From assembly GCF_025685655.1 (NCBI RefSeq), contig NZ_JAGSYG010000003.1, positions 248,001 through 312,000 on the forward strand: DNA of 64,000 nucleotides, in the 5' to 3' direction. The DNA is from Acidicapsa ligni (lineage in GTDB: Bacteria > Acidobacteriota > Terriglobia > Terriglobales > Acidobacteriaceae). Each line of letters opens with the position of its first letter. Position 1 is the stretch's first letter. Made by a program: the position numbers and the translations under genes. Below, one piece after another: positions 1-10,000 of the stretch. Under the pieces are notes generated by a model, which saw only the letters and a list, made by a program, of their open reading frames with translations, did not search any database and was not told the DNA's origin.

Positions 1-710
1 CGGCATCACAACAGGTCCAAAACGTAAGTGGAACTATAGAGACAAAACATGAGGACGGCCACGACGTAGAGATTCTCTCAGTACGGGTTGAGATTGAGCG
101 CTTCACGCAAAATGGAGCTCATGTTTATCTGCTGCTATCGATCCGAAGCGATCACCCTGACGAAGTGCGCTTTGCTGCATACCCCTACAGCGACAGCAAG
201 CCACTCGATGAGGTTGTGTTTACCGCAACCATGGGAGCATACGAGCGGCTGCGACTGCTATGGTTGAAAAATCGTGTTGTCGACAGCCGGAAACTGTACG
301 ATCCGTACGCGGGTTATGATTTTGCGGAGAAGGATACCTATCCGTTGCAGGAGATGCTGCGCGACAGTCAGGGTAATCCGATCGCTCTTTGCACATCCAG
401 TGAGCGAACTCCGTCCCAATCACGGAATCCAGATGCAAAGGCGAACTGGTATTACGCCGGTCCGAGAATCACACAGTATTGGACTATCCCCGCAAAAGAC
501 ATCGCGCCTAATTTACGAGTAAGGGTGAATGGCCGCCACACGTACTGGCAATCGAAGAATGAAATTCCAGGCGGAACAACGTTTGAAAATTTTGAATTGC
601 GCGAACAATTCAGCCCTGGGCAAACATTCATCTTTGGCGTTAGTCAGAATGAGCCCTTTGCCTGGAAGCCTGCTCTCACCGATCTTGGGCCTGAGGCTCA
701 CTTGGAGTGA
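1..710 (+). CDS. Hypothetical protein, C-terminal part (runs off left edge)
   Basis: The reading frame is open from base 3 to the TGA at 708-710 without interruption, so about 235 residues are visible and the true start lies outside the window. A GTG at 165 is in frame but the frame upstream of it also reads as plausible protein, so I treat it as internal. The sequence is soluble-looking, rich in aromatic and polar residues, with no membrane segment and no motif I recognise. The function is unknown. It is followed by a gap of about 140 bp before the next gene on the same strand. Confidence 0.7.
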   Translation, partial: ASQQVQNVSGTIETKHEDGHDVEILSVRVEIERFTQNGAHVYLLLSIRSDHPDEVRFAAYPYSDSKPLDEVVFTATMGAYERLRLLWLKNRVVDSRKLYDPYAGYDFAEKDTYPLQEMLRDSQGNPIALCTSSERTPSQSRNPDAKANWYYAGPRITQYWTIPAKDIAPNLRVRVNGRHTYWQSKNEIPGGTTFENFELREQFSPGQTFIFGVSQNEPFAWKPALTDLGPEAHLE

Positions 711-847
711 GCCTCGCCTAAAATGAGGGCCATACAACAACGCCAAGCTCGATAGGATTCTGTGACTTAGGGCACTGTTAGCGAAAAAGCTGCCTTTAGA
801 AAATCTTAACTTGCTGATTCTAAAGGAATAGTGTTGAATGTAATGAT

Positions 848-1498
848 ATGCCGCAAACCGGAACCGTAATCCTGCTGGTGTTCGTTCTGCTGATAGCAGC
901 CCTGCTGCTTGTCGTTATGCAGCTTACGCGGCTTGGGTATCTGGTTCGGACATCTATTCCTGATCGTCCACGCCGTCGTGTCTTTCTCGCGTCGGTCGCC
1001 TTTTTCTTTACCTTTCTTTCGGTTCGTGTGCTGGTCTCTTTCGTCGTTCGGGGGGATGGTCCCTTCAAATGGGTGATGATGGGCGGCAAGCATATTCATC
1101 ATCTGGTTTGGGGCATCCTGATTCTGCTCTTTGTTGGCTACGGCTGGCTGCTCGATCTGGGCCGCGCACACTCACCGATCTCGATATTGCTGAGTCGCAT
1201 CATGTCCATCAGTTATGGAATCGGCGCAGCGCTCACCCTGGACGAGTTCGCCCTTTGGCTTAATCTTGACCCCGACGTTTACTGGGTCAAGACCGGCGGC
1301 CGCCTCAGCATCGATGCAGTCATTCTCTTCGGCTCCCTGCTCATGATTGGAGCCTGGGGCGCGCCCTTTTTCCAATCGCTGCAGAAGCTCTGGCTCAAGG
1401 GCGGGATGCTCCGCCACAATGTATCCAAACCGATCAGGCGCGTGCGGTGGCCTCGTCGGCGTAAAGGTCCGCGATCAACCCCGCGTATCGCTCCGTAA
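848..1498 (+). CDS. Conserved integral membrane protein
   Basis: A 216-residue protein with about five hydrophobic segments (near residues 5-26, 45-67, 85-104, 111-131 and 153-175). Conserved-looking polar motifs sit at the membrane edges: K-H-I-H-H-L-V-W-G near residue 81 and L-D-E-F-A-L-W-L near 131. I do not know its function; the His cluster could bind metal or haem, but that is only inference. Its last 21 or so residues are basic and low in complexity, and they are read from DNA that is antisense to the end of the neighbouring acyl-CoA synthetase gene. The two genes therefore converge and overlap by 65 bp, which suggests that the original stop codon of this gene was lost. Confidence 0.75.
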   Translation: MPQTGTVILLVFVLLIAALLLVVMQLTRLGYLVRTSIPDRPRRRVFLASVAFFFTFLSVRVLVSFVVRGDGPFKWVMMGGKHIHHLVWGILILLFVGYGWLLDLGRAHSPISILLSRIMSISYGIGAALTLDEFALWLNLDPDVYWVKTGGRLSIDAVILFGSLLMIGAWGAPFFQSLQKLWLKGGMLRHNVSKPIRRVRWPRRRKGPRSTPRIAP

Positions 1499-3335
1499 TC
1501 ACTCGCCGCTTCAATTTCATTGAAGGCGTAAGCTCTCCCGAATCCAAAGCCCACTCGTCGGCCACCACGCGGAAGCGCTTCATCGTTTCAAAGTTGGCCA
1601 ACGTCCCATTTACACGATCCACGATGTCTTTGTAGAGCGCGATTACACGCGCATCCGCTACCAGTTCGCGCCGTGTCTGCGCCGGAATTCCTTCGGTCTG
1701 CGCCCATGCTTCCAGAGCTGCAAAGTTTGGTGAAATCAGTACACATACAAACTTGTGCCTGTCGCCGACCAGCGCAGCCTGACCAATCAGCAGGTTAGTC
1801 TTCAGCTTGCTCTCGATTGGTTGCGGAGCCACCAGCTTACCGCCCGATGTCTTCAGCAGTTCTTTCTTGCGATCAGTAATGTAGAGAAACCCGTCGCCAT
1901 CAATCTTCGCGATATCCCCGGTCATAAACCATTGCTCGGTATCGAAGCACTCATTCGTAGCCACGAGCTTCTGCCAATAGCCCTGAAAGATTCCGGGCCC
2001 ACGCACTAGCAATTCATCATCCGCCGCCAGCTTGCACTCAACATTCGGTAGCGGCTTGCCGACGGAACCCATACGATGCGAAACCGGAGTATTGATTGCG
2101 ATCACCGGCGAGGTCTCCGTCAACCCATAGCCCTCAAGCACTGAAATCCCCACCGAAGCAAACCAGTTTCCCGTATCGATTCCCAACGGCGCTCCGCCTG
2201 AGATAAACGTATGCACGCGTCCGCCAAATGCCTCGCCAATCTTGCTGTAGACCAGCTTGTTCGCAATCTTCCATGTCAGAGAGCCTGGAGTTTTTCCATC
2301 AAGCACGTCTCCCTGATGCCTGGCTCCAACACCCACCGCCCAGGCCAGAATGCGAGCCTTCATCTTCGACGCTGCTGACTTCTGCTCCACGCCCTGCCGA
2401 ATCTTTTCGTACACCCGAGGCACTCCCACAAACACCGTGGGCCGCACCTGCTTCATTGTCGCGGGCAGCTTATCGAACTGTGGACAATATGCAATCTGCG
2501 CGCCGTAGAAAAACATCGCGTAGTCCAGTGCGCGCGCCGTTATGTGTGATAGCGGCAAAAACGAGATGCATCCATCTTCCGGAGTGAACCCGAATTCCTT
2601 TGTCGCAAAGCATGTGTTTGAAGCGATATTTCCATGCGTCAACATCACGCCCTTCGGCTCGCCCGTCGTGCCGGAAGTGTAGATCAGCGTCGCCAGATCT
2701 GAAGCCCTGGTCGATCGCACCAGCGCATCAAACTCCGCGTCCGTATCAGCGGAACCCAGTCCGCCGGACTTGCCTTCCGCCGCGCGCATCAGCGCTGCAA
2801 AACTCACTGCATCCGCCGGAGTGTTCGCGGAGTCCATCATCACCACATGCTCAAGCGACAATCCATCCGCATTCGTTAGCACGGCGGCCGCAACCTTGTC
2901 ATACTGCGCACGCGTGGAAACCACAACGACACGACTCGCGGAGTCACGCAGCAGCTCGCCAATCTGTTCCGAGGTCAGCGTGGGATAAATCGGCACGTCT
3001 ACGGCGCCAATCGCCAGCGTGGCAAAATCTGTAATCGCCCATTCCCAGCGATTTTCGCTCAGGATGGCAATGCGGTCGCCACGTCCAATTCCCCATTCAA
3101 GAAAGGTCTTTGCCAGCGCCCGCACCCGCTGATAAATCTCACCCGAAGAGATGCCCTGCCACTCGCCGCCATCGTCCTGCCAAAGCAACATGCGGGAACG
3201 ATTCGTTCCCGCTACGCGCAGAAACAGATCGTTCACCGTCTGCAGCGCATTTCCCTCACTGCTGAACTTGCCGGCGCGCGCCAGTGGGGTCGTCGCCGCC
3301 AACTTGCCGTTCGCATCCACATTCATCTGGTTCAT
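1434..3335 (-). CDS. Long-chain fatty-acid--CoA ligase (AMP-forming)
   Basis: The enzyme activates fatty acids to acyl-CoA through an acyl-AMP intermediate. The AMP-binding P-loop (Y-T-S-G-T-T-G-E-P-K-G), the G-Y-G-L-T-E-T-S-P motif and the C-terminal hinge D-R-K-K-E-L-L-K are all present. At about 633 residues it matches the long-chain (FadD15/FACL-like) subgroup. I start at the ATG at 3335 because a GGAG lies 9 bp upstream; an ATG at 3344 has no room for a ribosome-binding site. It is monocistronic and convergent with the membrane protein to its left. The substrate chain length cannot be read from the sequence. Confidence 0.92.
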   Translation of the reverse strand: MNQMNVDANGKLAATTPLARAGKFSSEGNALQTVNDLFLRVAGTNRSRMLLWQDDGGEWQGISSGEIYQRVRALAKTFLEWGIGRGDRIAILSENRWEWAITDFATLAIGAVDVPIYPTLTSEQIGELLRDSASRVVVVSTRAQYDKVAAAVLTNADGLSLEHVVMMDSANTPADAVSFAALMRAAEGKSGGLGSADTDAEFDALVRSTRASDLATLIYTSGTTGEPKGVMLTHGNIASNTCFATKEFGFTPEDGCISFLPLSHITARALDYAMFFYGAQIAYCPQFDKLPATMKQVRPTVFVGVPRVYEKIRQGVEQKSAASKMKARILAWAVGVGARHQGDVLDGKTPGSLTWKIANKLVYSKIGEAFGGRVHTFISGGAPLGIDTGNWFASVGISVLEGYGLTETSPVIAINTPVSHRMGSVGKPLPNVECKLAADDELLVRGPGIFQGYWQKLVATNECFDTEQWFMTGDIAKIDGDGFLYITDRKKELLKTSGGKLVAPQPIESKLKTNLLIGQAALVGDRHKFVCVLISPNFAALEAWAQTEGIPAQTRRELVADARVIALYKDIVDRVNGTLANFETMKRFRVVADEWALDSGELTPSMKLKRRVITERYAGLIADLYADEATARA

Positions 3336-3498
3336 AGAACACATCTCCGGGCCTATCCACTTTGCGCCGATCCACGGGCGCTAACGTGCAAGTGTATCAG
3401 CGCGGAGCATGGGAGCGCCCGCGGAATGCTATCGCACTCCCGCAGCGTTAGCTTCTACGGTACTATCCACTCAAAGATGTCGAAGCAGAAATAAGGTG

Positions 3499-3918
3499 TC
3501 AGTCCGCGCAGACGCATTGCTTACAGAACGTATGATTCATTCGATGCGCAGTAATCATCAGCGAACTGCCCAGGAAAGTAATCGCGACCTCCGCCCAATG
3601 CGATGGCAGCAAATCGCCCCACCAGGCCGCCGCAAAGATGCAACCCAGACCCGCAGCCATGAGCAGCAACACTCTCGCTCTGCGATGCTTGCGAAAGCCC
3701 CGGAGCAGAGCAATCGCTCCAAGCATGGCTACCGTCAAGGCGAGCGTCCTGTGTACTCTCTCTTCCGAAGGAAGCAGGTGAGCCAGCACGACTGAAAATG
3801 AAAGCAGTACGGGCGTCAAAATGCAATGAACTACACACAACCCTGAAGCCCATATTCCCAGCCTGTCTGCCCAGGACACTGAACTCCCAATAACTACTGC
3901 CCGTGATGATGCGCACAT
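3499..3918 (-). CDS. MerC-domain membrane protein
   Basis: A 139-residue protein with four hydrophobic segments and the MerC signature C-V-V-H-C in the first segment (Cys28 and Cys32 from the ATG at 3918). A second pair, C-K-Q-C, sits at the very C-terminus. MerC proteins bind and transport mercuric or other soft/transition metal ions. There are no other mer genes nearby, so a role in zinc or another metal is as likely as mercury resistance. The ORF can be opened six bases upstream at a TTG (3924), but the ATG is preferred. It is divergent from the MFS exporter, with about 120 bp between the starts. Confidence 0.8.
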   Translation of the reverse strand: MCASSRAVVIGSSVSWADRLGIWASGLCVVHCILTPVLLSFSVVLAHLLPSEERVHRTLALTVAMLGAIALLRGFRKHRRARVLLLMAAGLGCIFAAAWWGDLLPSHWAEVAITFLGSSLMITAHRMNHTFCKQCVCAD

Positions 3919-4038
3919 GTTCAAATTTTACCAACATGCGCATGAACGAATGACAAAATTGTTGTACCCGGGAACCATTGGCCCATGATTCTTCGTTCTA
4001 TTCCCTGCAATCGCAATTAAGATAAGGTCCATAACGCA

Positions 4039-5313
4039 ATGAGCACATCTGCTACACAATCCGAAGCACCTGGCGCGGCCACTCCGCGAGCAGCGTTGTC
4101 GATGCGTGAAGTTCTGCGCATCACGACTATGCGCCGCCTCTGGTATGCGCAGATCGTCTCTAATCTGGGAGACTTCGTAGCACTCTTTGCCGTCATTGGC
4201 CTGCTCACGTACAAACTCCACGCAACCGCTCAGCAAGTCACCGGCGTCAACATTGCGTATCAAGTGCCGATCGCCATCCTCGGCATTCTTGCCGGAGTTT
4301 TTGTCGATCGCTGGCCTCTGAAGCGCACGCTTATCTCCAGTGACGTCATACGTGGATTACTCTGCCTGCTCCTGCTCGTCTCCACGCAGATCTGGCACTT
4401 CTACGTCATTCTCGCAGCCATCAGCGTCGTCTCCAGCTTCTTCGGTCCAGCACAGGGCGTTGTGATCCGAGAAGCTGTTCCCTTCCACGGCCTGCGCTCT
4501 TCTAACGCGCTCATGCAGCAGGTCATGTTCATCATGCGTATCATCGGCCCCGCTGCTGCAGGCGTCCTTGTAGGAATGCTTGGCTGGCGTGCCTGCTATA
4601 TTGTCGATGCCGCCAGCTTCTTTGCTTCGGCATGCTTTATCGCATCTGTCACGATCAAGCGTTCGCCTGCTGTCCATCAGCACACGGCTACTGAGGACAA
4701 AGGTGCAGTCGCCAAAATCTGGCATGACATGCAACAAGGCTTGTCGTTTATTCTTCACCACGCTGGCCTGCTCTTCGTCATCCTCGCACTGGCTGCGGGA
4801 ATGTTCATCATGGGCTGCTTTGGCCCGCTGATCGCCGTGTATGTTCGTGATTCAATCCACGCCGGAAATACGATCTACGCCTGGGCATCGGGCCTGATCG
4901 GCGCTGGAATTCTTTGCGGCATCAACCTGCTCAACACCTTCGGCACAAAGATCAAGAACACTATTCTCGTCTACTCCGGCCTGCTCGGAATCGCCGCTGG
5001 ATTAGTTTTACTCTTTGCCGTAACTGCCGTATGGAGCACCTTGTTTGGAGACTTCATCATTGGTTTTTCCGTAGCTGGAATCATCATTCCTGCACAGACT
5101 CTTATGCAGCAGGAAACGCCGCCAGAGTTGATGGGCCGCGTCGGCAGTACCATGATGTCCGTTATCTTTTCGGCGCAAATTCTCGGCTTGCTTGTCTCCG
5201 GCGCTTTAGCTCAGGCCACCAGTGTACGTACAGTATTTGCGCTCTGTGCCGTGGTATTGGTTCTCTTCACCCTGATCGGCAAATTTTTCATGGAACCCAA
5301 AACCAGCAAATAG
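4039..5313 (+). CDS. MFS transporter (EntS / macrolide-efflux type)
   Basis: A 424-residue major facilitator with about 12 hydrophobic segments and a cytosolic N-terminal tail of some 30 residues. The loop after the second segment reads F-V-D-R-W-P-L-K-R, the MFS motif A variant typical of the MFS_3 group that includes the enterobactin exporter EntS and Mef macrolide pumps. It probably exports a small molecule by proton antiport; the substrate is unknown. An AAGG lies 11 bp upstream of the ATG. A strong hairpin at 5425-5453 ends the transcript. Confidence 0.85.
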   Translation: MSTSATQSEAPGAATPRAALSMREVLRITTMRRLWYAQIVSNLGDFVALFAVIGLLTYKLHATAQQVTGVNIAYQVPIAILGILAGVFVDRWPLKRTLISSDVIRGLLCLLLLVSTQIWHFYVILAAISVVSSFFGPAQGVVIREAVPFHGLRSSNALMQQVMFIMRIIGPAAAGVLVGMLGWRACYIVDAASFFASACFIASVTIKRSPAVHQHTATEDKGAVAKIWHDMQQGLSFILHHAGLLFVILALAAGMFIMGCFGPLIAVYVRDSIHAGNTIYAWASGLIGAGILCGINLLNTFGTKIKNTILVYSGLLGIAAGLVLLFAVTAVWSTLFGDFIIGFSVAGIIIPAQTLMQQETPPELMGRVGSTMMSVIFSAQILGLLVSGALAQATSVRTVFALCAVVLVLFTLIGKFFMEPKTSK

Positions 5314-5424
5314 TTTGATTTGGCCTGGCTGTTTGCATCGCTTTCACTGCTTTCATTCGCATCCGCCAGTTTTGCTTCGGAGGGCACAGCAGTCACAACC
5401 ATAGCAACCTGCGCTACGAGCAGA

Positions 5425-5460
5425 GAACGGCCGCACTGGCAGTGTGGCCGTTCGTTTCGT
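5425..5460 (+). terminator. Intrinsic terminator after the MFS gene
   Basis: Inverted repeat with outer arms GAACGGCC (5425-5432) and GGCCGTTC (5446-5453) and inner arms CACTG/CAGTG, followed by GTTTCGTT. It lies about 110 bp after the MFS stop codon and before msrB. Confidence 0.7.
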
Positions 5461-5603
5461 TGTAGGCTGTAACTTTCTTCCGTGTATTCGCGTCGGATGA
5501 ATGGCGAGTCTGGAATGACGAGTCAAAAGTTGAGGGATCCATCATATTCAATTCAGATATCACTCAGGATGACCGGGCAAAGAAGACGACGCGGCGAGCC
5601 TTT

Positions 5604-6146
5604 GTGGCCAGCGCAACGCTTGCAGCATGTGTGTCTATGCTTTTGCTGCGAAAGACTTCCGGCGTCGAGGCGAGCGATACGACTCATGGCACTCCTGACG
5701 AAGTCACCATCGTCAACTTCAGTAATGACGGCAAGAATCTCTCCAAAGAGACTGTTGCAAAGATTGTGAAAACGGATAAAGAGTGGCTCCAGCAATTGGG
5801 TAGAAACTCCTATGACATCGCCCGCCAGGCGGATACAGAGATGCCCTACTCAGGCGTCAGCCTCAAAGAACATAATGCAGGCATCTTTCGCTGCGTCTGT
5901 TGTAATACGGCGCTGTTTAGTTCGCAGACAAAGTTCGATTCCGGCACAGGCTGGCCAAGTTTCTGGGCGCCGATTGCGAAGGAAAATATTACCGAGGTAG
6001 TGGATGATTCACTCGGCATGGAGCGCACAGAGGTCAAGTGCATACGATGCGAAGGGCATCTGGGCCACGTCTTCAACGATGGACCGCAGCCCACGGGTCT
6101 GCGCTACTGCATGAACTCGGCTTCGATGCGGTTTGTAAAAGCGTAA
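5604..6146 (+). CDS. msrB: Peptide-methionine (R)-S-oxide reductase MsrB
   Basis: MsrB reduces methionine-R-sulfoxide in oxidised proteins. The zinc-site pairs C-V-C-C and C-I-R-C, the G-W-P-S-F motif, and the catalytic R-Y-C-M-N near the C-terminus are all intact. The only standard start codon left in this frame is the GTG at 5604. That start is suspicious, because the same frame upstream reads K-K-T-T-R-R-A-F-V-A-S followed by a hydrophobic stretch, a good twin-arginine signal, but it has no ATG, GTG or TTG before the stop at 5463. An ATG at 5569 lies one base out of phase. The Tat-like leader is therefore probably broken by a one-base change or sequence error; the catalytic domain is complete. 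Confidence 0.88.
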   Translation: MASATLAACVSMLLLRKTSGVEASDTTHGTPDEVTIVNFSNDGKNLSKETVAKIVKTDKEWLQQLGRNSYDIARQADTEMPYSGVSLKEHNAGIFRCVCCNTALFSSQTKFDSGTGWPSFWAPIAKENITEVVDDSLGMERTEVKCIRCEGHLGHVFNDGPQPTGLRYCMNSASMRFVKA

Positions 6147-6245
6147 TCACTCCACCGTTAGAGATTTATCCATATACATATCTCTTTTTACATCTACTCA
6201 AATCTGCAAGAGTAAGAGATACTCATTTTCGTGAGAGTATCCGCA

Positions 6246-6713
6246 ATGGAAAAGTTCACAACCCGCCTCGTCGCCAAAGGCCCTAACGGTGCCTGGACTC
6301 ACCTGATCATCCCCTTTGACGTGGTGAAAGTCTTTGGCAGCAAAGCCCGCGTCCCGGTTACAGGCACGCTTAACGACATCAGCTTTCGCAACTCCGTCAT
6401 GCCCGTAGGCGACGGTACGCATTACATGAATATCAACAAGGAATTACTTGCGGCGGCCAATACCAAAGCAGGTGAGTTGGTTCAGGTCACGATGGCCATT
6501 GATAAGGCTGAGCGAACGGTAGATGTCCCTGAGGAATTGCAAAAGTCCTTGAAGAAAAACAAGGAAGCAGCCAGCTTCTTCGATTCCCTTGCCTACTCAC
6601 ACAAAAAGGAATATGTAGATTGGATCGTGAGCGCCAAAAAGCCTGAGACAAAGACTGCGCGAGTCGATAAAACAATCGAAATGCTCCACGCAAAGCAACG
6701 CCGCGACCGTTAA
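6246..6713 (+). CDS. DUF1905 / YdeI-type (OmpD-associated) protein
   Basis: A 155-residue soluble protein. The N-terminal half (W-T-H-L-I-I-P-F-D through V-M-P-V-G) matches the DUF1905 beta-barrel-like domain. The C-terminal half (E-E-L-Q-K-S-L, then Y-V-D-W-I-V-S-A-K-K-P-E-T-K) matches the YdeI/OmpD-associated alpha-helical tail. The biochemical role of the family is not established. I start at ATG 6246 because GAGAG sits 8 bp upstream; a GTG at 6231 in frame would add five residues. It stands alone between msrB and the parS-like sites. Confidence 0.82.
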   Translation: MEKFTTRLVAKGPNGAWTHLIIPFDVVKVFGSKARVPVTGTLNDISFRNSVMPVGDGTHYMNINKELLAAANTKAGELVQVTMAIDKAERTVDVPEELQKSLKKNKEAASFFDSLAYSHKKEYVDWIVSAKKPETKTARVDKTIEMLHAKQRRDR

Positions 6714-6989
6714 TTCATCCATAAGATTGAACTAAATTCCCGAACCTACTTGCGGGACAATCAGCCGAATTCCTGTGTAAGAAACCCGAACCTTCCCTTC
6801 TGAGTCTTCTCAGGCAGTTCGCCGCGCGGATAATCATTCTGAAGGCATATCAAACACAGGATGAGTATGACTTATGTTTATAACTAAAAATCGAGATGAA
6901 GTTACTTCCGTGATGTATAACTCCTCTTATAATTTGCAGATTATATGAATATCTAAAATACTGAAAATAATAGAATTTCTAAGACAAGA

Positions 6990-7005
6990 TGTTCCACGTG
7001 GAACA
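6990..7005. promoter_or_regulatory. parS-like centromere site (perfect palindrome)
   Basis: TGTTCCACGTGGAACA is a perfect 16-bp palindrome. It fits the bacterial parS consensus TGTTNCACGTGNAACA, which is bound by ParB to organise chromosome segregation. It is intergenic, as expected for a functional site. No parA or parB gene is in the window. Confidence 0.65.
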
Positions 7006-7039
7006 TCTCTCATTTTCGACGATTGTCGATCGTGAGAAT

Positions 7040-7055
7040 TGCTCTACGTGGAACA
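7040..7055. promoter_or_regulatory. Degenerate second parS-like site
   Basis: TGCTCTACGTGGAACA matches the perfect site 50 bp to its left at 14 of 16 positions, and its right half is intact. It may be a weaker ParB site or a decayed duplicate. Confidence 0.4.
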
Positions 7056-7067
7056 TTCTGAAAGCTG

Positions 7068-10000
7068 TCAGACCTGTGTTTTCGGTGTCAGGCGGATCAA
7101 GTTTTTGGCCAATTTGTCCCATTGGGTCAGCAAAACATTGGCGCAGGAACTGGCCGTTTTTGTGGAATGCAGTTCGACTAACTCACGGATTGAGTGCTGC
7201 GCAGTATAGTCCAACTCATCGTATTTCTCCGCAAGCAAAAACTCGGGATGGTAGTAGTTTTTCTCTATAAATGCAGCTTTGTCGTCGTAAACCCACGCCA
7301 ATCCACCCGTCATTCCTGCTCCGAAGTTGATGCCGGTGTCGCCGAGAATTACAACGAGGCCGCCGGTCATGTATTCGCAGCCGTGATCGCCACAGCCTTC
7401 TACAATTGCGAGTGCGCCGGAGTTGCGGACGGCGAAGCGTTCGCCTGCGCGGCCTGCGGCATAGAGTTCGCCGGAGGTGGCACCATAGAGCGCGACGTTG
7501 CCGAGGATTACGTGCCTGGTACTTTCGCGGGCTGCTCGACCCTCGCCTTTGAGGATGAGTTCGCCACCGCAGAGGCCTTTGCCAACGAAGTCATTGGCGA
7601 TACCTTGCAGCTTGAGTGTCATGCCCGCAACCGCGAAGGCTCCGAAGGACTGACCGGCAACTCCCTTTAGATCGAAGTGCAAAGCTGAGCCGGAAGCCGT
7701 TGGGTTGTTGGTTTTGAACTTGGCTATCTCACCAGCGAGACGCGCGCCTAATGTGCGGTTTTCGTTGGTGATATGCGTGGAAAGCGAGAACGGCTGATTG
7801 GATTTGTAGGCCGCGAACGCGGGCTCTACCCATGCATCATCAATGGCTGGATGTTCTTCGGGACGGTCGTTGCGCCCGCCCTGCCAGCGGATAGGCGCGC
7901 CGCTCTGGGCCAGCGTGGCTGCACCGAGGATGGGTGCGAGGTTGAGTCCGCCTTCAAAACGAACCTGTTCGAGCAGATCGGTACGACCGGTTGCGGCAGC
8001 CAGCGAGGGCAGGCCGAGCGAGGCGAGCAACTGCTGGAGTTCGTGGGCGAGTTCGTCGAACATGCGAACGACGTGCTCCGGCTTGCCGCGGAACTTGGCG
8101 CGCAACTCGGGCTTCTGGGTTGCGATGCCAGTCGGGCAGGTGTTGAGATGGCACTGACGTGCCATATCGCAGCCAAGAGCTACGAGGACGGAGGTGCCGA
8201 ATGCGAACTCATCCGCACCGAGCAGGGCGGCGATCAGGATGTCGCGTGCCGTGCGCAGACCGCCATCCGTACGCAGACGGACACGACCGCGCAGACCGTT
8301 GTGGATGAGAACCTGCTGGGCCTCGGCAAGACCAAGTTCCCAGGGATCGCCTGCGTACTTGATGCTTGAGAGTGAGGATGCACCAGTACCTCCAGTATGT
8401 CCGGCGATAACGATGTAGTCCGCGTAGGCTTTGGCGACGCCTGCCGCTACAGTTCCGACTCCCCATTCAGAGACCAGCTTGACGCCTATGGTAGCGCGGG
8501 GATTGACGCGCTTGAGGTCGTAGATGAGTTGAGCGAGATCTTCGATGGAGTAGATGTCGTGATGCGGCGGTGGCGAGATGAGCTGCATGCCGGGCTGCGC
8601 GTGGCGCAGGCGAGCGATAAGCTCCGTGACCTTGTAGCCGGGGAGCTGGCCGCCTTCGCCGGGCTTGGCGCCCTGGGCAACTTTGATCTCGATTTCTTCG
8701 GCGTGAATCAGGTATTCCGCGGTGACGCCAAAGCGACCGCTGGCTACCTGCTTGATCTTGTTGTTGAGCAGCGATGGTGCTCCGTCGATGTCGGCATACA
8801 CTGCGGGGTCTTCGCCGCCTTCGCCGGTGTTGGAGCGGGCGCCAAGCAGGTTCATGGCCTGCGTAATGGTCTGGTGAGCCTCAGGTGAGAGCGAACCAAA
8901 GGACATGGCCGAGGCGATGAAGTTCTTGACAAGGCTGCCGGGAGCTTCGACTTCTTCCAGCGAGAACTCGGGACCGGCGGGACGAATCTCCAGCAAATCG
9001 CGAATGGCTGCGGGCTGGGTATCGGTAGCCTGCGTCGCGAAAGCAGACCAGGGCGTCAGCGCGAGCGCTGCTCCCTGCTTCGTTGAACCCATCGCTGCCT
9101 GGAGCGCACGAACTGTCTGAGGTTGCCAGGCGTGAGGTTCTGCTTCCTCCGCTTTGCGGAAACGGACGAAACCGTAGTCTGGAAGATCTTTGGTGGTGGG
9201 TGCGATGGCGGTTGGAGTTACGAGCGTGCCGTTGTCATCGTCGCTTGCGTTGGCTGGTTCCGGAGCAGGCACTGCCGATCGCCAGGATTGGCGAACTGAT
9301 TTTTCTACTTCGGCAAAACCTATACCGGAGAGTGGGGATGGAGTGCCGAAGAAGCATTTGTCGATGACTTCGTCGGAGAGGCCGAGAGCATCGAAGAGAT
9401 GAGCTCCGCGATAGCTATCGACGACGCTGATACCCATCTTGGACATGACCTTGGCGAGGCCGAGTTCCAAGGCGTGGAGCATGTTTGCTTCCCCGTTTTC
9501 AGGCGTCAGGGCTCGTGCAGTTTCAAGGGCCAGCCAGGGACAGATAGTTCCTGCGCCCATGCCGAGGAGGAGGGCGACGTGATGAATATCGCGGCAATCA
9601 CCGGCTTCGACGGCTAACCCAACTTCAGTGCGGATACCAGCGCGAATGAGGCCGATGTGAACGGCGCCAAGAGCCATCGCCATAGGGATGGGCAATGCGG
9701 ATTCGGAAGCAGCGCGATCAGAGAGGACAAGAACTTTCTTGCCTTCGCCGATAAGTTCTACGGCACGATGGAGGAGTGCATCCAATGATGCTTCGAGCGT
9801 GCCCTCCGGCGAAAAGACACAATCGAGGATCTCAAGCGGCAGTTCATTCGCGAGAGAATGCTGCTGATGCTTCAGCGCATACATCTCGGCCAACGAAAGC
9901 AATGGCGAAGAAAGCGAGAGACCGGGAAGTGGCTCGCGTGGCTCGAAAATATGCGGCCAGGGGCCCAGGCGAGTATGCATTTGCAAAACGACTGCTTCGC

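Larger units (their letters stand above)
6714..7067. other. Gene-free region carrying parS-like palindromes
   Basis: This 354-bp gap separates the ends of the YdeI-like gene and gltB. Its middle (about 6840-6985) is clearly AT-rich against its surroundings. It contains one perfect and one degenerate copy of a parS-type palindrome (listed separately). No convincing gene is seen; the short open frame across the palindrome is an artefact of the motif. Confidence 0.6.

Noticed and set aside
6989..7270. Plus-strand frame starting M-F-H-V-E-H at the parS-like palindrome
   Set aside because: Any frame across this palindrome begins with such residues; the frame runs antisense into gltB and matches no protein.
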